64,000 nucleotides of DNA, from contig JAETXT010000013.1 of assembly GCA_019188255.1 (NCBI GenBank), forward strand, positions 1,178,001-1,242,000, written 5' to 3'. A program made the position numbers and the translations under genes. This document shows positions 54,558 through 64,000 of this stretch, piece by piece (within the stretch, counting starts at the first letter, position 1; every line of letters begins with the position of its first letter). The notes beneath the pieces are model-generated. The model had not been told where the DNA came from. It saw only the letters and a list, made by a program, of their open reading frames with translations, and did not search any database. This DNA is from Verticillium longisporum (Eukaryota > Ascomycota > Sordariomycetes > Glomerellales > Plectosphaerellaceae).

Positions 54558-57459
54558 CGATGCTGGCTTGGCGGAGTGTGACGGATGCGTTGTTGGTGAG
54601 AGGTCGAAAGCAAGGCGAGGTGCAACTCGGGTCAGATGACGAGATCAGCTCGGCCACCGGCGCTGCATCAGATGATCTGATAAGATTAGATCGACTCTCG
54701 TCATTGGCTTGGCGCCGAGGCCGACATCGCAAACATGAACAACACAACATCGACCATGCCCAGCCGCTATCGAGTAGGGTGTTCTGGTCAGATAATTTTG
54801 ATTTTTGAGGCTCAATCGGTGCAGATATTCTACCTTCGGTTTGCTGCTGGTCGGTGCACCACGTGGCAGGAGCCGAAGCAGAGTGCCTAGGGGTGCTGAT
54901 CAGACTGAACAGCGAACGTACAGCAGACTCCTCCAAAGCGAAGAGATTCAGTAAGACGTAAGGCTTCAATTCTGTTCATGGCCAGTCATGAACTGTATCT
55001 TGACGGATTTTAGCTAGGGCGCCGGCCTTTTGCAACAGCTTCTCCCTTTGATCTTGGTGCTCCTTTGGCCTTGTATCAGTGGCATGATGTTATGAATTGC
55101 TCTCTCGAATCGCCGCTGCAACGGTACAGTGGGCTCCAAGCAGGTATCTACGCTCTCTTCATGTCCACATGACGAAATTCGAAGACACTGGGTCCAGAAT
55201 GATTGTTGGTCAAGGGTGGGGAGCTTGAGTTAATCTCGTTGTTGTATAGATGTGAACAGCCTCAACCAAAGCTTAGGGCCATTGCGCTGAAATTCCCACA
55301 TCCTTTTCACTAAAACAAACGAGTCTGGTGTCTGCCAAATGTCGTTTTGGGGGTATCGAGGAGGAATCGGGGGGCTCCAGAGGAACAGACACCGGCGATT
55401 CCTTCACTCTGGTTCAACACTCTGGTCTGATCCGGCCTGACCTGGCCTCCGTACCTAGTTCATCTGGAAAGCTACCTTGCTTTATTTTTCTTCTTCCTTT
55501 CCTCTTTTGACATGAAAGCAGCGTCAGATCTCCACCGTCAGTCGACCATTATTGAAGAAATTCAGAGCTATAGTCCAGAACAATAGCCTTGGCGAGCACC
55601 GGCAGATTTTTGGAAGCCCTACATTCTTTGAAGGCACCTGGCCTTCCACGCCAGCAACTCGAACCTATGGCTCGAAACATGGGTTCGACATTACGCCCTG
55701 CTTTAGTCTTGGCTCGTGGGGTGAACAAAGACAATCGTGTCGATCCTGCTCAATAACACAATCTAGCTCTGCCAAGTTGACCAGTAACTGTGCTTGACAT
55801 GACCATTGTGAAGAGTAGTCTACCTTGTAGAGGCAGCAGGGGGTAGGAAAATCTCCTGCAGTAAGCCGACCACTCCAAATTGAGGCATGGGGAACAGAAA
55901 ATTGGAACTAAATCTGTCTTGAGGTCGATAGAAATCCACGAGTGCATTGGCAAACGGTGTCGAGACTAAAGTGACCACATCAACGCCAGACCACCTGGTT
56001 CTGCAATACTTTGACCCGGCAGGAGTTAAACAGCGCTTGGAGCCCGCGTGTCGAGAAGCTTGGCTCTCTTGCTGCTGAAAGCCCGATACAGTCACTGATA
56101 AGCTTTATGAGGTCAATAAATCAAGTAACCACCAGAGCCTGTTTTGCTTCCAGCCGTTCGGAGCCGAGATCTCTCGTGTCTGTGATGAGGTGCAGGGGCT
56201 CTTCGGCTTGAGACGCGCGGCTCAACGCGGGGCTGTTCGTCCCCCTGCCTTCTACAGCGCGCCTTAATCTTCACAACCTCTATTTGTAGAATGACCATAT
56301 GTGCTGCTGTCTGGATACATTGGGGCCGTAACCGTCTCCGGCGGAAACCACTACACAATGCCCATCGTTAGCTGCCACTCATGCCAATCCAGAGGAATCC
56401 CCAACACTCCAACATCGGCCGATCCCATATCAGCTGAGAAAGCCCAGCACCTCTGTTGATTCCCTCGTGGTCACTCGTGATCTGGAAGGATCCTCCCAAC
56501 CAGTTGACTGCTTATCCCAGTGAACACCCAGAAATGGTAGTCTGGCAAGGCGGGGAACAGACAGGAACCGTATCCCCGCACTTTCTCGCCCACGAACAAA
56601 GGCCTGGGGAGGCAGAACTTTCGACAGGGATGTCCAATTACTTGGGCAACGAGAGTGCCTAAAGAGAGGATAAGGATTGCGAGGATCCCCGCACCGCCAA
56701 CGGGAACAGGCAGGTCAAGAAACATGGCCCCTGTCCATGATGCGTTAGCGCCAAGTCCAAGCCCCCAGGCCCTGGTCGACGAAGCTCAACCGCCTTCAAC
56801 GGCGGTGCGTCCGAAGTGGAATGGCGCAACACGACGCCCTACCTATACTCATCGGGAAGGTGAAATACCTAGACCATCTACTACTCCTTACGACAGCAAA
56901 CCTCTCGGCGCCAGCCACCTTCTCACGAGTTGCCTTTTCTCGGCCAGCTTCTTCATCATTACAAGTGATCCAACCAAGCTGCAGCGATCCCCAATGGCCC
57001 AATCGGTCTACTCCCAGGTCTGAGCGCGCCTTCTGCTACGCCAATCATCACTGTTCCAGTCTGGTGGCCAAGAGAAAGCTACGGTCATGTTCTTGGCTAT
57101 TCACCCCGCCCCCCGTGAAATCGACAGCCTACCTGCCTTGCTGGTCAGCAGCGGAGAGCCCGAGTCTCTGTTCATGACAGCATGTTATCACGGCGCATGC
57201 ATCAACTCGACGCCCCGGAGCTGGGGTCGCATGCGCTCCGCGTGGCCCAGCATCCGCCGTCCGATGCTACCTCGACCCGCAGTCTCCGCGGTTATCCTTC
57301 TCCATGGAGATTCTCGGCCCTCAAGATAAAACCCACGCCACTGCCCTTCACTTTCCCATGATCCTTTGCCTTTGGTAGCTCTCCTCCGACATCAGCAAGC
57401 AGTCCTAGCCAACTAGAGCTGAACAGCGAGTACGTGTGGTTCAGCACCTTCCAGTCACC
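54558..57459. other. Intergenic region upstream of the ferric reductase and the M14 peptidase
   Basis: About 2.9 kb without a convincing gene. It contains the iron-type GATA elements near its left end and the leader of the peptidase gene at its right end. Confidence 0.5.
54675..54683 (+). promoter_or_regulatory. Iron-repressor GATA element ATCTGATAA in the ferric reductase promoter
   Basis: Perfect match to ATCWGATAA, 118-126 bp upstream of the start codon. A further 8-of-9 match (GTCAGATAA) lies at 54787-54795. Confidence 0.75.
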
Positions 57460-58949
57460 ATGAGAGCCTTTACCATCATTGCCGCGACCCTGCCCCTGGC
57501 GGCGGCCAAAGTCTCCTACGATGGCTTCAAGGCTTTCTCGATCGACAGCCACGACAACTTTGACGCCGTCGAGGCGTCTCTCGCTGGCCTGAACTACGTG
57601 TCTCTCAGCTGTCAGGATGACCACGACCACCTCGACGTCGCCATCGCTCCGGAGGATCTCGCCGCCTTCGAGGCCCTTAACCTCGATGCTAAGGTTACCT
57701 TTGAGGACTTTGGCGCCGAGCTTGCTGCTGAGGGCGAATTCGAATCCTACACTGGTGAGTGTATTCGACTGGTTTCTCCATGAAAATGAATGCTGAACGT
57801 CTTTTTCAGCCACCCGAAAGATCAAGGGTCGCAGCGCGCAGGACCTCCCCGACCTCTCGTACTTCAACTCGTACCACGAGCTGGAGGATCACCACCAGTA
57901 TCTCGAGGATCTGCATGCTGCGTTCCCTGACAACTCGGAGATTTACACTGCTGGCGAATCGCTCGAGGGCCGTCCCATCAAGGGCATTCACCTTTGGGGC
58001 CGTGACGGACCCGGCAAGCACGAGGCCATTGTTCGTCGCTCGACGCTTGCTTGATAAAATCATGCTAACAAAGCTGTAGATCTGGCACGGTACCGTTCAC
58101 GCGCGTGAGTGGATCGTCGCTCCGGTGAGTTTGGCCCCCCACTGAGAGTGTTCAAAGATCGGTCAGCTAACAACAGCTCATAGACTGTTGAGTACATGGC
58201 CTACAAGGTCATCGATGGTTACAAGAAGCGCGCTTGCAGCTCCGTTCGCACCCTCGACAACTACGACTTTTACATCATGCCTATTGTGAACCCTGACGGT
58301 ACGATTCTGGTTTCTTCCACGAACTCGAGTCGGCAGTACACTGACATGCGCAGGTTTCGTCTTCACCTACACCGAGAACCGCCTCTGGCGTAAGAACCGC
58401 CAGGTCCGCACTGGAGCTTCCTGCATCGGCACCGACATCAACCGAAACTGGCCCTACAAGTGGGACGTCCCCGGCGGCTCATCGACGAACCCGTGCTCAG
58501 AGACGTACCGTGGCCTCGCCCCCGGCGACACTCCCGAGATGCAGGTCCTGACCAACCACACCCTCGGTCTCTCGCGCACCACCGGCATCAAGTTCTTCGT
58601 CGACTGGCACGCCTTCAGCCAGCTCATCATGCTGCCGTATGGCTACAGCTGCACCGAGGTTGCCGCGAACAACGACTACCAGATGAAGCTCGCCGCCGGA
58701 GTCAACGAGGCCATCAAGAGCGTCAACGGCCTCAACTTTGTCTTCGGCCCCACATGCCCTACTATTTACCAGACTTCCGGCGTTTCCATGGACTGGGCTT
58801 ACGACGTTGCCAATGCCGAGCTGTCATGGGGCTTTGAGCTCCGTCCTGCCAACCAAGCCCAGGGTGGCTTTGTTCTGCCCCCCAGCCAGATCCTGCCCTC
58901 TGGTGAGGAGAACTGGGCTGGCATGAAGTGGCTCTTTGCCAACTTCTAA
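57460..58949 (+). CDS. Secreted M14A metallocarboxypeptidase
   Basis: Five exons, 57460-57754, 57810-58030, 58080-58124, 58184-58298 and 58354-58949 (introns 55, 49, 59 and 55 bp), encode 423 residues. A signal peptide (MRAFTIIAATLPLAAA) and an about 100-residue propeptide precede the peptidase domain. Zinc ligands are His179 and Glu182 in IWHGTVHAREW and His311 in FFVDWHAFSQ; the catalytic glutamate is Glu387 in SWGFELRP. Substrate-binding features IMPIVNPDG and TENRLWRKNR with DINRNWPYKW are in their usual places. The second intron begins GTTCGT, a weak donor, but frame and protein fit are exact. The enzyme removes C-terminal residues from peptides outside the cell after propeptide removal. 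Specificity (A- or B-like) not determined. Confidence 0.95.
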
Positions 58950-59501
58950 GCCTGCAAATGAGAGCGCGCGTGTACAATGATTGATGTACATATTACCTGC
59001 CCGATGAAAAAATGACCGCCATCGGGCAATACATAGCGGACGCCGGATGAGAAATAAAAAAGGAAAAATGATCACGGCGATAAGAAGACTTCAGTGCCAT
59101 GAAGTTGGAATATGGAACTGAAACCGTACATACAATGTTACATCGTGTTCATGACGACGTGAAGGCTACGTTTGACCAAGGCTTTTTTTGGTTGCCCACA
59201 GTCCAATTTGCATAACGTCAATAAGCTTTACACTCATTTCCATGACGGTTGACAACCTAATGCATTTTTGTGGTACGAGCGGCCTAAACGCAGACGTCAT
59301 GAAGTTACTCGGAACTTGAGATGAGACATCTTATGATATGTGCGGTCCAAGCTGCCCACCCGACCTCCACGCTGAAGCTCCAAGCCCAACACACTCAGGG
59401 AACCGATCGCATCCTCAATTTCAAAACCTCTTTGTCGCGATGGCCAAAGAAGTCAGGTCCAGGTTGTTGTATGAGTGAGCCCAGTGCGTCGCTGTGATCA
59501 A
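58950..59501. other. Convergent intergenic region
   Basis: No gene seen; two 3' flanks. Confidence 0.55.
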
Positions 59502-60164
59502 TCACTGCTTGAAAGGATCGACATTGTTCTCGCAAGAACCAACGAAAACACAGCCCCCGTTGGCCATCGTTACATGTTCGAGCTGCACGTCGCAGGTGGC
59601 CCGACGCACAGCCGCCTCAATGCAGCCGTCATTGAATTTCTCGACTGGAAAGTTGGGCGTAAAGTCAAAGTCGACAGATATGCCATCATAGCCGTCGAGA
59701 TTGGACATGAAGTGTGTGTTGCACCGGGTCCAATGAATGCGAGGCGAGCCGCATTCATCGGCGATATAGTCGTAAAATACGGCGCACCAATTGGGGTTGG
59801 TCTCTCCGTTCGGCTCAATGCTCACGGTGAAGCTGATATGGGTGTCGCCAGGGCAGTTTTCGAAGTAGTACTCGCAGGTGGCGGTGGGTCGTTTGTCGAG
59901 CTCGAGGACGTTCTTGCAGTTTAGGAAGCCCCATTTCCAGTACTGCGGAGGCCAGGGATTGTAGTTGTTCCAGTGCTTGGGGGGTCTATAGTATCCTCGA
60001 TCATCGCGCTTCTGAACGGCCAAGGCGGTGGCGTTGGCAAGAGCCGGCTGAGTCTCGGTTGAGTTGCTATGCTCCAGAAAAAGCGTATGGTCCGCCGCAA
60101 TCCGACCAGCAACGGGGTCCGCGAGCAGGACCCAGAAGAGGGCCAGAAGATGAAGGAGTAGCAT
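59502..60164 (-). CDS. Cysteine-rich secreted protein of unknown function
   Basis: A 220-residue frame, ATG complementary to 60162-60164. A signal peptide (MLLLHLLALFWVLLADPVAG) is followed by a short region with N-glycosylation sequons, ending in a KR site (AVQKRDDRG) that suits Kex2 cleavage. The mature part is aromatic-rich (GYYRPPKHWNNYNPWPPQYWKW) and carries ten cysteines, for example LNCKN, TCEYYFENCPGD, NWCAVF, DECGS, GGCVF and GSCEN, enough for five disulphides. This is the architecture of a secreted, processed, disulphide-stabilised protein, and it may be an effector. I do not recognise a named family. Confidence 0.75.
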   Translation of the reverse strand: MLLLHLLALFWVLLADPVAGRIAADHTLFLEHSNSTETQPALANATALAVQKRDDRGYYRPPKHWNNYNPWPPQYWKWGFLNCKNVLELDKRPTATCEYYFENCPGDTHISFTVSIEPNGETNPNWCAVFYDYIADECGSPRIHWTRCNTHFMSNLDGYDGISVDFDFTPNFPVEKFNDGCIEAAVRRATCDVQLEHVTMANGGCVFVGSCENNVDPFKQ

Positions 60165-60851
60165 GTCGGAATGAGGCGGGGCTGGAAGGTGGATAATGGG
60201 GCAAGACAGACGAGTTTGACCAACAGAGGGTAGGAGGGTAGGAGAGGTTGAATCAGGTGACAGGCGTGAAAACGATGTCAGGGCAATTTCTGCTTTGACG
60301 ATTCAAAAGCTGGTGTAAGGGAACAAGTGTATGGAGGCTTACTTTCTTAAGTTGGTGCAATTTTTAAGGACGAAGACGAAAAGCTGAAAGACCCAGTGAA
60401 GCGAAGCTCAATTCACCGAGGATGCCTCTCCCACTGTGTATACTATTGTCCCACGCAAGCACGCATTCACTAGTAGCCCTGCTGACTATTACCCACACGG
60501 CTAGCGTCATATAGTTCATTCCACTGAAGTTCCGGCGGACTAGGAATTGTTCAGGGAAGGACTTGTTCAGTAAAGCACAAAGACGGGTGTATATGGAACA
60601 TGTTCATCACTTTGATTGACGGTCACTTCATGCGCTGATTTCTTTAAGAAGATTATGGCAAGTATAGAAGACCTCCATGGCTTAGGTAGGAATCGAAGTC
60701 TTCCGGTGTAATAATATTTTCAAGTATTCTTCCAGAAATAAGTATCTTTCACCGTGGCACACTATTCATTCTCCTCTCCATCCAATGTCCTCTGTTGAAG
60801 CCTGTGACGGATGCCTAGGTCGAATGAAGACTATTCCACGTGAACCTTTAC
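60165..60851. other. Intergenic region
   Basis: Promoter of the cysteine-rich secreted protein and 3' flank of the CBM1-PL1 gene; nothing else seen. Confidence 0.5.
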
Positions 60852-62344
60852 TCACGAAGGGCACACTGATGCCCTAGGTCCCGCATTGGCTTTGACATGA
60901 GAAGGTACATCGGCTGTTGCGGTGAGAGTATAGCTGTAGTAATCGCGCGGCTGGAACGCTGTGCCTGAGTTTGCAGCCACAGTGCCCGTGCACGACTGAT
61001 AGATGTTACCCGAAGCATTCAGAATCGCTCCTGAATCCTTGGTCAAGGGATTGCGGCAACTCTCAAAGTAGACATTCTCCACCCGAGCATTTGTAGACCC
61101 ACGGGCGTAGTGGCCATATGAAGTAACTCCCAAGACATAATTGTTGTAGAGATGACACTGAGCAAGGTTGTCGGCGCTTGGGTTGCGTTGGTTTGTCCGG
61201 TCAAACCAGTTGTGATGGATGGTGCCGCGCGCCACAACATTTTCCGTCCAACCTGCAAACACTGGTGAGCAGCTGCTCATCATGAATATTACGATCTTAA
61301 TATCACGCAACTTACCAATACCAAAAGCCTTATCGTGATTCCGGAAGATGTTGTTGGACACTGTAAAGAAGGTTGTGTCTTTTCTCAGATCGAGCAACCC
61401 ATCGCCGCCATTCTCCAGCAAACCTACAGCAATAATGTCAGTAAAAGGAAGTCTGATTCGAAATTGAAACTGACAATGATCTATCCAGATGTTGCTTGTG
61501 GTATCCTTGGATTGTCAGCATCATGATAACCTGATTCGCCTGCTTTGCAGCTGGATACGGCATGTAAATGGACTTACGGACTGAATCCCATCGTAGTCGT
61601 TCTCTGTAGTCGTTGGCGTGTTCCCTGCAATTGAACATTATGTTTTATTCTTAGGTTCGTCGGGGAAAACTTTGCTAGCTTGGACGATACCGATCTTGAG
61701 GTTTCGAATGATGACGTTGCGAACCCCATGAATGGCAAAGCCGCCTTGGGCGTTTTAGCTGGAGTCTCACTGATGACTACACGATAGTGGAACGCACCTT
61801 GATAAATCTGACCCGTTGAGCCAATGCCCACAATGGTTTTGTCGCTTGAGACCCGAACCTCTTTACCAAATGGTGTGATAGTGATTCGGCCTTGAACCTT
61901 GATGACATGCCGACCTGAAGCACTGGCATATTTCTCAAGGTCGGACTGGTTAGTGACAGTGACAGTTGTTCCGCCCGCACCACCAGTCGTTCCTCCATTG
62001 AGCGAGGAAAAGCCGTCGGCGGATGCCAGGCATGCTGATGACCCAGATGCGGGGGGTGGAGCGGAAGGCGGAGGTGGTGAGGTGCCCCCGGATGGGGTGC
62101 ATTGCGAATACCATTCACCTTGGACAACGCAACTGCTGCCGCTGACGCAACAAGTTGGTCCAGCCAGCCAGTGCCACCGCATTGGGCCCTATCAAGACCA
62201 TGGTCAGAATACAGTCTTATAACTCCCACAAGAAGAGTCCTACCAAGCCGCACTACAAAACTGACGTTCTGCAACGTTTGCAACATGCGCCGCAGCAGGC
62301 ACAATGCACGCGTAGGCGATGAAAGAAATCAAAGTAGTGAGCAT
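60852..62344 (-). CDS. CBM1-containing PL1 pectate lyase, frameshift inside the CBM1
   Basis: Seven exons, complement of 62244-62344, 61798-62188, 61691-61744, 61578-61624, 61475-61505, 61316-61423 and 60852-61252, would give about 377 residues. A signal peptide (LTTLISFIAYACIVPAAA) is followed by a fungal cellulose-binding module: AQCGGTGW in one frame and AGPTCCVSGSSCVVQGEWYSQC in the next, with one base missing at about 62166. After a Pro/Ser linker the lyase domain shows GRITITPFGKEVRVSSDKTI, GFAIHGVRNVIIRNLKIG, NTPTTTENDYDGIQS, NIWIDH, GLLDLRKDTTFFTVSNNIF and GTIHHNWFDRTNQRNP. This is the classical calcium-dependent pectate lyase type. Exon 2 length (391 bp) is one short of what its end phases need. 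Confidence 0.85.
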
Positions 62345-62906
62345 CGTGGGTTGGATTTATGACACGGGATATATTCCCGGATCATAGAGACCTCTAATTT
62401 CGATATGCCCAATGCTCTACTTATAAACACTTCAGCATGGCGCCAGAGATGTAACACCAAGGACTATCCGTTGTGGCGAGCGCATCAAGTTACGGTTCAC
62501 CCCGGGTGAAGGTAGTGACATAGGTAAACATCGGGCTGCAAAAGCGCCAAGATTCACACTCGGTGTTATGCGAATCCCTCTATGTACGCCATTATCCTCG
62601 GGTACTGCTCCTGAATAGGGTTGCGGAGGGCTCGGCCGCGGAAAGACCCAGATCCATGGCCAGCCAGCTGCGGTACTAAGGTCATGTCCTGCATCCATGC
62701 TTCAAACGTCTCCAATCGAGTCAGCGCAGAAAGCCTACTTAGGAAAAGATTTGATTGTCTGCATGCATACTTGGCGGCCTCGCATCCTTCATTCACGGAT
62801 GATTCTCCGACCTCGAGTGCGGGGGCGGAGCCAACAAACCGAGTGTCGAAAACGGAGATCACTGATGGCATGTGCCCAGTACAACGTCTCCCAGTCCCTT
62901 GAACAC
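62345..62906. other. Intergenic region
   Basis: Promoter of the CBM1-PL1 gene and 3' flank of the hydrolase. A 101-codon minus-strand frame at 62566-62871 begins with ATG but has no recognisable features. Confidence 0.45.
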
Positions 62907-63720
62907 TTACTGTGAAACGCCAATGATCAGATCAACGATTTGGCGTCTTTCTTCTTCTCTCAGGAATGGGCTGTGACCACAGTCAAGCTCAACGATCTCG
63001 GCGCCGGACGCTTGCGCCATAAACTGCTGAAAGGCAAACGGCACGGCGTTGTCATTCTTACAAACGACATAGATCTTCGGGATCTCCAAATCGCTTGCCA
63101 GAAAATCTACAACGTCGGTGAACGGCCGCTTGCTCTGTTCTGATAGCAGGGCCACGGCCCCGTCCCTGAGGCCGTCTTCGATGTCATTGTAAAAGGCTGT
63201 CGCAACCGCTTCAAGCTTCAAGGGCAGTGTATTTTCCTGCGATTCCGTAAGCTGTAAGATTCTCCAGAGAATTTGGTAATAATCTGACCTTAACGTCGTG
63301 GAATTGCAATGAAAACCACTCGCCACCGCCAGCTTCCAGAATCGAGACGCCCTTTTGAGTGGCCAATCCACACGCAATATAAACAATGGCAATAATGCCC
63401 CCCTTAAGGCCTCGGGCCTCCCTCTCTGCGAGTGTGTGCCCCTCAGTAGCCATGGTGCCTGGAATTCCGCCATAGCTGTGCGCGACGATTATGGCAGTTC
63501 TTCCTGCATCCAGATACGGCAAAAGGTCGTCATGGTACCTTTTGACGTCATCTTTGTGTGTTTTGCCGATGACTGAGTCGCTGTATCCAGAAGTGGCATT
63601 CGGTGGTGCCAAAACCGTATATCCCTGGCCTTTCAATGCAGTGATCAACAAACGATAATGCAAAGGGCGATGCCATGCCCCATGGGCTAGGAGCACGACT
63701 GGTTTCTGGTCGTGTGACAT
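62907..63720 (-). CDS. Alpha/beta hydrolase fold protein
   Basis: Two exons, complement of 63289-63720 and 62907-63236 (52-bp intron with GTCAGA donor), give 253 residues. Motifs are VVLLAHGAWHRPLHY (oxyanion hole region), nucleophile elbow IIVAHSYGG, acid region YVVCKNDNAVPF and catalytic histidine ELDCGHSPFL. Length and order match the small AB-hydrolase group near esterase EstC and related enzymes, which usually act on small esters or amides. No signal peptide, so cytosolic. The exon junction reads FHDVK-ENTLPLK. Substrate unknown. Confidence 0.88.
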
Positions 63721-64000
63721 GATTGAAAGAGCTATGGCAGAGCTTTGCGATATCGAGGAATACAGAAATCGTTCGTTCAGATGCCTCTGGCTTGGGCCAC
63801 TGGCCGGCCTTCTTTAAATAGTTCTGGTTGCCAGTCGCTCAGCAACATGCCTACAGTGGCTTAGGCGCTGATCGCAGGATCTGGTGTGTGTATGCCCCGC
63901 AGTCATCCTCCGCTGGACGCAGTCAGCTTATGGATGCGTGCCAGGATGGCACAGCATGTAGCCATTTACATTCCTGAAGCCGATCTACGAGCGACAATGT

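Noticed and set aside
62566..62871. 101-codon ATG frame downstream of the alpha/beta hydrolase, with a GTAAGT at the hydrolase stop
   Set aside because: No acceptor in the right phase joins it to the hydrolase, and the hydrolase already ends normally after its catalytic histidine.

Overview
The window is nuclear DNA from a filamentous ascomycete, most likely a plant-associated member of the Sordariomycetes. The evidence is: short spliceosomal introns of about 50-125 bp with GT donors, a CTRAY-type branch site and AG acceptors; GC-rich coding regions; one AT-rich block with the look of repeat-induced point mutation; and a gene set of cutinase, AA9 lytic polysaccharide monooxygenase, two PL1 lyases, a Zn2Cys6 regulator, MFS transporter and reductive iron uptake genes. 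The species cannot be named from the sequence alone. No rRNA, tRNA, CRISPR array, intact transposon or secondary-metabolite backbone gene was found.

Layout. 0-6.4 kb: the 3' end of an unknown gene, a Sec72-like TPR protein and an arrestin-like protein. 8.3-13.1 kb: AA9 LPMO, a secreted amidohydrolase with a frameshift, and an MDR quinone-oxidoreductase-like protein. 15-16.9 kb: a kinase-like gene beside an AT-rich relic. 19-24.5 kb: cutinase, then the divergent FET3-type ferroxidase and FTR1-type iron permease pair. 25-29.7 kb: two proteins of unknown function and a Mn-superoxide-dismutase-family protein that lacks two of the four metal ligands. 32.2-36.6 kb: a Ser/Thr-rich repeat surface protein and a BAHD-type acyltransferase. 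36.9-43.7 kb: a DUF89/ARMT1 protein, a Zn2Cys6 regulator and a divergent MFS transporter. 44.5-51.4 kb: a small secreted protein, a secreted FMN hydroxy-acid dehydrogenase (frameshift) and a pectin/pectate lyase (frameshift). 52.5-64 kb: a ferric reductase, an M14 carboxypeptidase, a cysteine-rich secreted protein, a CBM1-PL1 lyase (frameshift) and an alpha/beta hydrolase.

How the genes fit together. Ferric reductase, ferroxidase and permease are the three steps of high-affinity reductive iron assimilation. Both loci carry perfect 9-bp ATCTGATAA elements of the kind bound by fungal GATA iron repressors (SreA/SRE/Fep1), so they look like one iron regulon split over about 32 kb. The AA9 LPMO, cutinase, two PL1 lyases and secreted peptidase form a plant-surface degrading set.

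Four genes (amidohydrolase, FMN dehydrogenase and both PL1 lyases) are each exactly one nucleotide short of an open frame, at or beside short G/C runs in at least three cases. This is either a consensus error in the assembly or recent decay, and should be resolved before any of them is called a pseudogene. Splice sites below were chosen by eye from frame continuity and family conservation.
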